From assembly GCA_003184365.1 (NCBI GenBank), contig NKYR01000013.1:372001-436000 (forward strand): a stretch of DNA of 64,000 nucleotides, written 5' to 3'. The DNA comes from Evernia prunastri. Lineage: Eukaryota; Ascomycota; Lecanoromycetes; Lecanorales; Parmeliaceae. The notes under the pieces are model-generated. The model made no database searches and was not told the origin of the DNA. It saw nothing but the letters and a program-made list of their open reading frames with translations. The translations under genes and the position numbers were made by a program. The first letter of the stretch is position 1. The number at the start of each line of letters is the position of its first letter. This document shows positions 55,121-64,000 of the stretch, piece after piece.

Positions 55121-55213
55121 ATGTCGCGACGCTACCACGGCTTCTTCGGCGTCTACTCCCACTTCATCGCCGTCGCCGTCGGGCTCGTGGCTATGCTGTT
55201 CGAGGTGCTGTGA
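55121..55213 (+). CDS. candidate 30-residue membrane microprotein
   Basis: MSRRYHGFFGVYSHFIAVAVGLVAMLFEVL: a short basic N-terminus and then a hydrophobic helix. Third codon positions are G or C in 28 of the 30 coding codons, far more biased than the flanking DNA, which argues that the frame is translated. It could be the end of a longer 113-residue frame starting at 54872. No family is known to me; the single helix suggests a small membrane-subunit-like protein. Confidence 0.4.
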   Translation: MSRRYHGFFGVYSHFIAVAVGLVAMLFEVL

Positions 55214-55905
55214 GAGCAATGCGCTGGGACGAGTATGGATACCGAGGAGGATGAAGGATCTGGGCGCGGTGGGACGGTTGGGGCACGTGCAATGGGCCAA
55301 GGGGGGTGCGGATTGGGTAATGGCTTTGTCGATGATGGGGTGGCACGGGTTTGAGAGGTGGAATGGAGGGGTAGGGATTGTGTGGTGGATGAATCTTGTG
55401 AGAAGTGGTTTGTAAGGGGAGTTAGGATGGTGGATGATGTATGGATTTATGAATTTCTGCATTTATGGATTTATGGAATTATGATGAGGGAAGATGATTG
55501 AAAGGATCTCTTTCCGTTTGTGCAACTTGCCCTGTGATTGCTCGACGTAATCCGCGGGACAGTGGCGTGCTAATATATTCATTGCGTGAGGCCAGGCTTG
55601 TAGATTTGGCGGCTTCTGGTTCTTTATCCGTCACTTATATGTTTATGTTAAGCAACTCGCTAGCACGAAGGCTTAGCAAAGGCATTCAAGGAATAGATCT
55701 TGCTTGGGCTCTGGGGTTCTCCGTGCCTGTAGGGTGCATTTTCCATCACAGCAGAGATTTCAGAAGGTCGTTGCCTCATCATCGTCGATGATTTATGGGC
55801 ACAGTCCCCAGTGCTTTTCAGCTCTTGCGGGGCTCTTCTATATGCACTGGTTCTTATAAATTATATACATACCTCTCTATCTTCCTTAAAGATAAATGTT
55901 GCCCA
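55214..55905. other. convergent intergenic region
   Basis: Between the microprotein candidate and the 3' end of lys12. Contains direct ATTTATG-type short repeats near 55440-55480; nothing else recognised. Confidence 0.45.
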
Positions 55906-57031
55906 CTACATTCTCCTCATTACATCCTCAATCACCTCCGCCGTTCTGGCCTTCCCACCCATATCTGGTGTCAGCAACTTGCCTTCATCCAGATTTGCAT
56001 CGATGGCCGCGTATACCTTTGCGGCAGCTTCTTCGTATCTCAGAAACTCTAGCATCAGAGCCGTGCTCCGAATCGTAGCAACTGGATTTGCTATCCCTTG
56101 ACCCATTATGTCCGGTGCACTACCATGACATGGCTCTCCTATCACGAAACCATCACCCACATTTGCGGATGGCACAAGACCTAAGCTTCCAACTAGAGCA
56201 GCCGCGCCGTCCGAGAGGATGTCACCGTAGAGATTCGGGGCGACAATTACGTCGTATGAAGAGGGTTGGCGGAAGAGTTTGTAGATCATGGAGTCGACGA
56301 TTTGTTCTTCGACCCCAACTGATCTGTATTTCGAGTCTGCAAGAGCAGCGCGAGCAGTTTCTCGAAAAAGACCGTCGGTTTGTGAGAGGACGTTGCTTTT
56401 GTGTGTGATGGTGACCAAAGGACTCGAGTGCACGCTCTGGACCCCCGTATCTCTGATTTTCTGCCGCCTTAGTGCAATCTCGCCAGCCATGGACGCTATC
56501 CGATGGCTTGCTCGTTCAGAAATGCGCTTGATAGCCTCGGCAACTTTGCCTGAGCCATCAGAGGCTTCGTACGTTCGCTCCTCTTTGACATATAGATCTT
56601 CCGTATTTTCGCGCACAATGACCAGGTCTATGGGCATCTTAGATGAGGCTGTAGTCTTGACCGGTCGTACATTAGCGTAGAGATCCATTTTTTTCCGTAA
56701 GGCGACAATGGGTGAGGAGTAGCCGGCGACTTTTGTAGTAGGGGAGCTGACGGCTCCGAAGAGAGCGCCATTGCATTCTTTCTTCAATGTCTCAACTGTT
56801 CTGTCTGGGAGGGCGGCACCTGTTTGCTGGAATGTTTCGTAGCCGGCGGGGAGATCGACGAAGGAGAGGTCAATTTTGAAGGTGCTTGCAACAGCTTCCA
56901 GTACTCGTCGGCCTGCCTGTGTCAGTCAGGATGGAAGCTATGGCTGCAGGAATGGACGTGCTTACCGGTATGACTTCACGGCCGATACCATCACCTGGTA
57001 TCAAGCCTATCCGTAGCGACCTGGAAGCCAT
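55906..57031 (-). CDS. lys12: homoisocitrate dehydrogenase (Lys12)
   Basis: Two exons, 57031-56966 and 56916-55906, with a 49-bp intron, give 358 residues. The N-terminus MASRSLRIGLIPGDGIGREVIP is the nucleotide-binding start of the beta-decarboxylating dehydrogenases, and splicing continues with AGRRVLEAV. Further motifs are VRENTEDLYVKEER (the homoisocitrate-specific region, rather than the isopropylmalate one), VTITHKSNVLSQTDGLF and NLYGDILSDGAAALVGSLG, the family signature. The enzyme oxidatively decarboxylates homoisocitrate to 2-oxoadipate with NAD+ in the fungal alpha-aminoadipate lysine pathway, in mitochondria in yeast. The N-terminus is too short for an obvious presequence. Confidence 0.94.
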
Positions 57032-58069
57032 TGGTGAGTGCGTGGAGTGTACTACCTATCTGATATTCCGAAGTCAAATATTTCCACGGGGGATGCTTCT
57101 AAACCTCAGCCTACACTAAGTGTAAATACGAACATAACCATTAGCTTCCTTTTCACTTGTACATAAAATCCTTTCAGTCTATCACGAAGAAAAATCCACA
57201 CAGCATCCACGACTTTTTATTGATTATACTGTTGAAAAGAGCGGTAGGACGAAGCCTAACCTCCTCGTGTGCAACCGAGGCGTAGACGGATTGGGACTAG
57301 CGTCCGCACTGCACTCTCATATGGCCTTGTGACCACCTGTCCCTTCATTCTGTACGTACTTTAGTAGTAATGAAGGACAGTCACCACATGCCCGTTCAAC
57401 ATATACTACGGTTGAATAGAATAAGCAGTTTTTACTCTGAATAAACATGTGATTCTTAATTTCTGACGTGGTTGAAATGTAAATATAGAATTTCTTCTTT
57501 ATTAATCTATGTATGCTTGCTTCTACTAATCGTATTAATACATGCGCTAAAATTTAGATGGGCTGAGGTATGTTCAGTGCCAAGAAGATAGGAAACTGTC
57601 CCCACATAAATTTTCTCGTATCGAATTCTCTGTTCCACGAGCTCGTCAAAGAGTCATATAGAGCGCATTACGTATTTGTAAACTACGTAGTATAGTGGCC
57701 ATTCATTATAAGATAGCTGATCCCGCTGTAGTCATTTTGAAGAGGAGTCCGTCCTGCTCGAAAACGAACACAGCCCGCGTTGGAGACTAGAGTACTGTGG
57801 GCATCCCTCTCATACAGCTTTCTTTAAATTTTTCTTGCTGCCATTCTGACCTAAGTTGATCGAGGAAGTGTTGATCCTGTCTTATGGCGGCGCCGCCTTT
57901 GAGACGCTTGCGAGTGCCGTCTGCAATCATCCAGCCTACGAAAAGAAGCTGGTATCGAACAACCTCGATCGTTGGATCCAACTTGCAAGATTACAACTAT
58001 CCGATCATCATGACTTGAAGTCATGACCAACAGCCCTGTTTTCTTTCATACTGCCGTGACAATGTTGAA
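57032..58069. other. AT-rich intergenic region
   Basis: The stretch 57120-57720 is clearly more AT-rich than neighbouring DNA and has no coding frame of note. The lys12 promoter lies at its left edge. A minus frame at 57787-57981 has protein-like composition but no known relatives and may be part of decayed sequence. Confidence 0.5.
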
Positions 58070-58740
58070 GAAGACCGACGTCTCAAATCGCAGCAGGAAG
58101 TGATCAAGCATGCAATTCTGGACGGTCCCCTCATCCATTCATATTCTAATATCTAGAAGTGCAATTATTGACCCAGGCTGCGGTACCGGCGTCTGGCTAG
58201 AAGACTATTACAAGCAGCTTCTTTGCCGGTGGGATTGCGAAAAGAGATAATTCTACTATGCTTACTGGCTTCGACATGAACGCTCACGCCTTCAACCCAG
58301 ATCCAGCTCCGTGCGTAAGGCTGGTCGAGCAAGACTGCACCAAACCTTTTTGACGCCAGGTACATAGGCAGTTTCGACCTTGTCAACATTCGACCTTGCG
58401 TATTCGTTGCCTAAAGAAAGCTTCTCTCGGTCGGTCGAGAATGCAATCCAACTTTTAAGGAAGACGGAAGTTCTGCTGTTATGAGAAGTGTTTGGCTAAC
58501 ATGTTGTAGAGCCTGGTGGATATCTGCAGTAGCTGGCGACCCTTGAACGACCGCTTCTCCGACACAGTGATGGAATCAATGAAAATGCTTCCCTGGTTCG
58601 CAAGAGGTCGCATGCACGTAAAGAGCCACGGGTTGGACTGACTGAAATACAGACACTGATGAACTCATAGACAAAGCTCGGAAATCAGATAGAATCAAGA
58701 TGGGCGGTGTGCTCCCGGAAATGATTGCGCAGAAAGTAAG
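58070..58740 (+). pseudogene. SAM-dependent methyltransferase relic
   Basis: Translating in changing frames gives the pieces of a class I methyltransferase in order: EEDRRLKSQQEVIKHAILDG, IIDPGCGTGVWLED (motif I, around 58170), LTGFDMNAHAFNPDPAP, VEQDCTKPF, FDLVNIR (around 58375), a VEPGGYLQ-like motif near 58510 and MESMKMLPWFARGRMHVKSHGLD near 58570. Stop codons or frameshifts lie between almost every block (for example after HSYSNI and after TKPF), so no functional protein can be made. The blocks resemble fungal LaeA/UMTA-type methyltransferases of secondary metabolism. Introns could explain one or two breaks but not all. Confidence 0.7.
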
Positions 58741-59181
58741 GCCTCTGTAAGATCAGCCGCAGAGTATGATACCGCGAGTCTCTAGTTAATTACCCATCCA
58801 CGACAGTGAGAGCGTAGATACCTTCACTTCCCTACTATTGTGATGATGTGGTCAGACTGGTTTTGACATATACTCCGTTAAGGTTTGATTTGGCTTACGG
58901 AAATTTTTGCTGCGAAAACGCCCAGAGAGCCGACATGGGGTTCTTGTTACGCGCGGCTTCCTTAAGGGTAACAGTGTTCTCATAGGTCTTGTTACTTCTT
59001 TCACTCTCGCGGTCCTGCTGGTACGCAGAGCCTCGCTCAACTAGAGCATCAGACTGATTTCGTCACAGTCGAGCATCTTTTCCGAATGGCCCGTCTATGA
59101 ACATTGGAATCCGGAGGCGCCATGTAACATCGAAATTTCGGCTATTCTAATCATATCTGTGGCCGGCAACCTAGCTGCTAA
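58741..59181. other. intergenic, possible further decayed sequence
   Basis: Between the methyltransferase relic and the hydrolase. Short frames only; no recognisable gene. Confidence 0.4.
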
Positions 59182-60044
59182 TTACATTGCTTCAAAATGC
59201 TTCGCCAGCTCCAAGATGATGCTGCCTAGTTTCTCCGGTGCCGCGAACTGCGGGCTGTGTCCAGTTTCTATGTCCCTAGTGATCCATTCCTGCCCACTTT
59301 CCTGTAGCATTATGTTCTGGACCTCATAAGGAATGGCTTGGTCATTGAGAGTTCGGATGTAGGCGCAGCGGCCTTTAAAGGCTTCTGCATCCCAAGTGGC
59401 AGCCGGACAAGGACTCTTGAAGGCAGTCAAGCCGTGGCTGATGGTTGAAAGTACCGCGGCATCTGCTAGCACTGGCGGTACGTCATGGAAAGGCAGGCTT
59501 TGGATCATCGCATTTGATCAATTTATCAGCCTCCTAGACCCTACTTAGCGCCAAAGGCTGCAAACGGATAGACAGCGACGGCTTCCCTTCGCTAAGGGAA
59601 CACCGAGCAACTACGTACATCGACCTGGATGTGGGGTGGCAATTGCCCACCAAACGTCGCCATGACATCCTTCCCGTCTCCCCCTCGCGGTAAGATCGAG
59701 GCGATGAAAATTTGTCCCAAGACAGAGGTCGACTTACCCTCTGCGGCGCGGTCGGCATTGCCTAAGCCTCGGGCAGCGGCACTGGCGGGCATGCCCCCGT
59801 AGGAGTGCGAGATCATGATCACATCATGCTTCTCGAGGTCCAGGACCGGAGGAAGCATGCGCGAACGGATGTACTCTGCATCGTCTTCGGCGGTGACGGG
59901 GAGGCTGGTGCCGATGGTTGGGAGCAGCGCAGACAAAGCGCCGTAGCCTTGGCTCATGAGGAGATGCTGCAAGTAGGCGTAGTGTGAGGGAGATTGTGCG
60001 GCGGCGGGCACGAAAAGGAAGACCGGCTTCGATGAGGGAGCCAT
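59182..60044 (-). pseudogene. alpha/beta hydrolase, probably frameshifted
   Basis: Exon 1 (60044-59619) encodes MAPSSKPVFLFVPAAAQSPSHY, the nucleophile motif MISHSYGGMPASAAARGL and FIASILPRGGDG. An 85-bp intron (59618-59534, gtacgt...tctag) leads in frame to DEADKLIKCDDPKPAF, but there the frame breaks near 59485-59495 and the conserved rest (DVPPVLADAAVL, EVQNIMLQESGQEWI, IETGHSPQFAAPEKL with the catalytic His) continues in another frame to 59182. The family is the fungal salicylate-esterase/EstC-like AB hydrolase, about 250-260 residues. Either a one- or two-base indel inactivated it, the sequence has an error, or a different splice (donor at the ACG codon before GGQLPP) skips a conserved block. 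Confidence 0.65.
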
Positions 60045-60345
60045 GATTGAATGATACTCTTAGGACAGGTGCTTGAGCTCTGATCGGGTAATTGCGTTAA
60101 TAATAAAGGTTTGCGCTTTGTGCCTCGAATGACAGAAGTCAAGGTCAAGTGTGCTCCAAAAGCTGGCTGAATTCGGAGAGGAAAATGGATCAGTGACCAC
60201 CCTCTTGCACTTAGAGACCTGAGCCTGCAGCACGATGACTACCTTAGTCACACAAGGCGCGCCGGCCTTATGATTGGTCGATCCCAAATCCAAGGCCTGC
60301 AGTCACCATTCCAGCCTCGTTCAACATCTGACTTCCCTACCACTT

Positions 60346-60566
60346 ATGGAAACGCTCGCATCTACACCGCAATCTATCAATGTAAGTCGCCGGTCCTTTT
60401 CCTTTACTTAGGCTAAGCATTTGTGACCACCAAACTGTGTACACACCAAGGGCAGAGCGACCTCTCCATTGACTACCTCGAAATTGCTGAGCTTTTCACC
60501 ACTCTGTTCGTTCTCGCTGTCGGACGGGAAACCTTTAGTTCTGGATTTCGGAATGCACTTAGATAA
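60346..60566 (+). CDS. candidate two-exon small ORF (48 aa)
   Basis: Exons 60346-60381 and 60456-60566 join in frame across a 74-bp intron with a consensus gtaagt donor and gggcag acceptor. The product is METLASTPQSIN followed by SDLSIDYLEIAELFTTLFVLAVGRE and ending FRNALR. The middle is amphipathic or weakly hydrophobic. No known relatives. The good donor and open frame on both sides are the only support. Confidence 0.3.
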
Positions 60567-61942
60567 ATAGCTACGTAGAGTAAACATACCAATATGATCA
60601 CGTCCCTGATTCTCCCTATATACTTGTCCCTTTGTCTGGCCCTTCTATATTCCTTATATCGCTTTATCTTACAATGGCTAGGTAAGACTTACATGTACGT
60701 ATGATTCCGTGGCTGCTTATTCCGCCTTGTCATTGCCCCATGACCGGCTCCGTTCACGCATAAGCCATGCATGTCACAAAGCATCGTCTCTAATCAGGAA
60801 ACAGGGGAAGCTTTTCGAGGCCAACAATCAAAGAATATCGGACTAATACGAGGCCAGGTGCAACTTCTGAGGTGAAGTATATTTACTTGGCCCCGCTGAT
60901 CTTCCGGGCCTACTATACCTCGCTTTGCCTACCCCTACCTTGCTCTACTGTTAACTTATGCTGAGCAAGGCTTCAGGCCTATGCTGCTGCCTTGGAGCTG
61001 CCGGCTTGTGAAGATGGAACTAGAGCTTATCACCAATCTATGTTTGCTCTTCTGAATCGAAAGCCACGTTCTCGTCACAGGAGAAGCCTGTCTTAGTCTA
61101 GTCTATTGGATGATATGTCAGCGTTTGCTTATTTGCCTAGTGCCTTCCATGCATTCCATGCATATTTAATCATTATTTTTGTTGAAAAGGCGGTGCAAAG
61201 AATGGAAAAATGGACTTATCATATTATATAACATACCACTCACAGCTACCCAAGCACCGTCAGGTACACAAAAACCAATCATAAATGAACCGGCTGTATC
61301 CACCTTCTCAACGTTGACCTGAAGAAGAAGGGGGAAAAGGGGCGGGGGAAAAATAAAAAAAAAAGGGGGGGGGGGGGAGAGGAGAGTGAGATGGAGAAGA
61401 AGAAGAAGAGGAAGAGGAACAATAACAAGATCTGTCCACTTTGTCCTCAGAAGCCTCAAAGCATAGGTAGTAGTACGCTCTCTCAACGCCAAAATCCACA
61501 ATCCTGTAGGCCCAGGTTTATACAGACTCTGCGCGCTTGCTTTTAATACACTTGCATGTGTTTATGTGTTTCGATAGAGAAAGCGTTTCTTTTCGTTCAT
61601 TTTGCTTTTATGGCTTGGAGAGAGGTGGGGAAGGATGTCGAATATGCATGAAATGAAATCAGCTGTGTGGATTGGCATACTTACGATTGAACACCGCTTA
61701 TGCCCCCGACGAAAGGAATCTCGAACTATCGCGCTGGGCTTTTGCACCACGGACTCAATCCCTGAGAGCAGAAAAGAGGAAGAGTAAGAGAACTCCGACG
61801 ACTCCCGAAGTAGGCCACGTGCTATTCATTTCACCATGGAATTTCCGGGCTTGGGGATCTGGGCTCACTGCTCCTAAAGACTAGGCACGACTCGAGTCAT
61901 ATCTGCGGCAAAGGTCCGTATGCTTCTCGGGAGATCCATCCA
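60567..61942. other. intergenic with purine tract
   Basis: About 1.4 kb without a recognisable gene. It contains a conspicuous A/G-only stretch around 61320-61420 and otherwise only short frames. Confidence 0.5.
61321..61421 (+). repeat. polypurine tract with A10-G13 run
   Basis: About 100 bases composed almost entirely of A and G on the plus strand, including ten A (61355-61364) directly followed by thirteen G (61365-61377) and GAA triplet repeats. Such tracts can form triplex or G-rich structures and are prone to assembly error. Confidence 0.85.
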
Positions 61943-62816
61943 TCATCGTGAGCACGGACCCGAGTCCGTCCCGTTGCCGACGCATGCAATCGTTAGGCTG
62001 TCCATCCCGTTACCGCCACTGGGCGTGTCTGCCGCCAGCAGCTCCCTGTCCGGCTCCACCGGCACTCGGGACGGGAAATTCGTGCATCCTGCTCTCACGT
62101 CTTGGTGGGGGAGTTACGTTAGTGTCCCTAACCTTTCTCAAAAACGAGGGGGGAAATAAAGAGAAAGGAGAAAAGGAAGGAAGAAAGAGGCAAGAGGTGA
62201 ACGGGGATAGATAGGTAGAGTAGACCGATGGAAAGAAAGCCAATGAGAACCTACTCGACGCGAAGAATGCATAACTACTCGGATTCACGACCGCCCTCGC
62301 CGGTGGCAGCGCCAAACACTCATTCGTATCCGTCACGTCCTTATCCGCCGGCATCGCCTGCCCCGGCATCAAGTCGCGAATATATATATCCGCAAGCGCC
62401 CGCACCAGCAGCCCATACTGCGTTGCGGGCGGGTACGACCGCGCATAGAACTGCGTCTCGGCGTGACTGACCACGGCGCAATCGTCTTGCTGCGGCGACG
62501 GCGCAAGCTCGAAGAAGCTCGGACATAGCAGGAATAGTTGCCGGGGGACAGGTATTAGTGGCCGCTCGGACGCGACGGGGGCGGGGGAGGCGGTCCGGAA
62601 GAAGGCCTTGTATGGGGCAGTTTTGGAGGTGGAGAGGAGGGCTGTTTGCAGGTACAGATAGGTCTGGTCGAGGAGGTTGACCACGTCCTGGCTCTTGGGG
62701 CCGCAGTTAAAGATGGTGTAGTTGCCGCTGGTGGTGGCGCCTCCGGTGAAGACGGCGAATAGGGGGAGGGCGAGGAAGAGGAAGAGGAAGAGGGTGGTGA
62801 GGGGAGTGGAGGGCAT
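61943..62816 (-). CDS. secreted M35-like metallopeptidase relative lacking HExxH
   Basis: Two exons, 62816-62255 and 62088-61943, with a 166-bp intron, give 235 residues. A signal peptide (MPSTPLTTLFLFLFLALPLFAVFTG) is followed by FNCGPKSQDVVNLLDQTYLYLQTAL, LFLLCPSFFELAP, NECLALPPARAVVNPSSYAFFAS and CTNFPSRVP. In memory this order matches deuterolysin/lysine-specific metalloendopeptidase-type (M35-like) fungal proteins, where 'ADSYAxFA' follows the zinc site. The position expected to read HExxH instead reads LLVRALADIYI (~residue 150), so both zinc His and the catalytic Glu are missing. The protein is also shorter than active relatives. It may be a secreted pseudo-peptidase or a degenerating gene. 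Start: the ATG at 62816 directly begins the signal peptide. Confidence 0.55.
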
Positions 62817-64000
62817 GGTTTGAATGCTGTGGGGACGGTGCTGTTGTTCGTGATGAGTTAGACGAAGTCTCGAACTCTCTCTCTCTCTTCCATTTTTTCC
62901 TCTTCCTTTCTTTCTCCCCCACAAAGAGGCAAATTTGGCACCTGTCGCGTATTAGGAAAATGGTAGTTGGTCGTTCGTCTGCCCGCTTTTATTTGCGCAG
63001 TGCCGATAATAGAAAGGTAGTCGTATGCATGCATGCGACTGTTTCGACGCTTTGCAGCGGCGGAAAACTCGTCACAGTGGGACTATGTGTCATGTGATGT
63101 TAGCGAGATTCGATGTATTATTACATACATGCGAGATAAAGGAGGCTTGGACATTATGCGGTATGTTAGAAAATAAAGAAGACTTGTACGTAGTAAGAAG
63201 AACTTGTTTGTATAAGTTCCTTGTTGGTAGATAGCTTCTCATCTAAATAAGAGAAAGCGAGGAAAGAAGAGAAGGTTGGAGAGAGGAATTGGATGTGCGT
63301 ATACTGTCCATTTTTGGAATTTTTGCTAGAGGGACGAGTGAGGCTGCTGTGTTCCATCATTGAAGAAGAGAGGGTAAAGGACGATGAGGAGAGAAGAGAA
63401 GGGATGAAGGTCGATCCCGTTGACAGGGCGTAGTAGGGTACCCCCCCACAATGATGCATGCAACAAGACAGCAAGTGGATCTACACCGATGTGTATAGCC
63501 TCATTTTCTTGAGGCGATGCGATTGGTCAGATCTATTGATAGATAGATTACGTACTCTCGCATAGTTGGCCCACTAAGGGCTGACTGCAGGGTAGTATGA
63601 CTTAATCAATCAATCAATCATCACAAACGTTGCAATTCTCGGCGCGGCGAAATTTGCCGATTACCTACCTGTATAAGGTAGTATGTCAAATACCCTTGTA
63701 TCTCTAATATCTGAAATCCATTGCTCGTAGTGCTTCAAGTATTGTATACATCGCTTAGCACGTTCTTTGGTGTTTCGAACTGCTTCCGATAAACGCAGCC
63801 AGGTTACTGCCAGGCTCCGCAAAGCGCGCCAGGCTGAAACCATAACGTTGAGACTTGAGGTCAAAGTTGCTGAGCCAAAACCGCATACACTAGGTTAAGC
63901 TGATCTGAGAGGGTGTCCTTGGGTTGATTTAAGCGGTGCACACGTATCTACTTGGAGTGGGTGGGCAGTTGGTCGTACGAGTACGTAGAGTATAGGCAAG
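62817..64000. other. intergenic right end
   Basis: No gene recognised. Four tandem ATCA units occur at ~63605-63620. A minus frame at 63864-63661 could be the last exon of a gene beyond the window but shows no domain. Confidence 0.5.
62875..62920 (+). promoter_or_regulatory. pyrimidine tract near the secreted-protein start
   Basis: A CT-only stretch on the plus strand lies 59-104 bp upstream of the minus-strand gene starting at 62816, so it is purine-rich in the coding orientation. Noted for composition; regulatory meaning is uncertain. Confidence 0.3.

Noticed and set aside
63661..63864. Minus-strand frame near the right end as terminal exon of an outside gene
   Set aside because: No domain and no clear acceptor site; the start would lie beyond the window.

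Overview
This window is nuclear DNA of a filamentous ascomycete fungus (Pezizomycotina). The evidence is: genes split by many short introns (mostly 49-110 bp, GT-AG, several with CTGAC or CTAAC-like branch sites close to the acceptor); typical fungal orthologues such as homoisocitrate dehydrogenase of the alpha-aminoadipate lysine route, a Cet1-type RNA triphosphatase, an Adp1-type ABC transporter and Erv14; and compact gene spacing on both strands with no operon structure. I saw no rRNA, tRNA, CRISPR array, intact transposon or virus-like element. The species cannot be fixed from the sequence alone.

Layout. 1-7 kb: an alpha/beta hydrolase, a small two-exon conserved protein, an NTF2-like protein and a coiled-coil (Atg28-like) protein, all on the minus strand. 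7.5-18.3 kb: a DCAF7/WDR68-type WD40 protein, divergent from a phosphopantetheine adenylyltransferase of CoA synthesis; an F-box-like protein; a small cupin, divergent from a cytochrome b5-acyl-CoA dehydrogenase fusion; and an MPDU1-type dolichol-sugar utilization protein. 18.4-27.7 kb: a short 2EXR/F-box-like protein, Mediator subunit Med8, a LanC-like protein, and a long secreted, probably GPI-anchored repeat protein with an 11-nt micro-exon. 28.8-40 kb: proteasome subunit Rpn2, divergent from the mRNA-capping triphosphatase; an F-box-like protein; and Cox10. 40.9-51 kb: a membrane-anchored ZZ/EF-hand protein, splicing factor Prp17, ER export receptor Erv14 and a PLP aminotransferase. 51.1-57 kb: an Adp1-like ABC transporter, a micro-ORF and Lys12. 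57-64 kb is less gene-dense and more decayed: a methyltransferase relic, a probably frameshifted hydrolase, a tiny two-exon ORF candidate and a secreted M35-like protein that has lost its HExxH zinc motif.

Most genes are unrelated housekeeping loci; I see no secondary-metabolite cluster and no coherent novel system. The most notable points are gene-structure oddities (a GC-AG intron, an 11-nt exon), the cytochrome b5-ACAD fusion, the tandem-repeat surface protein, the peptidase-like protein without its catalytic site, and the decaying right end. Exon borders were inferred by hand from splice consensus, reading frame and remembered family patterns, with no alignment or RNA data.
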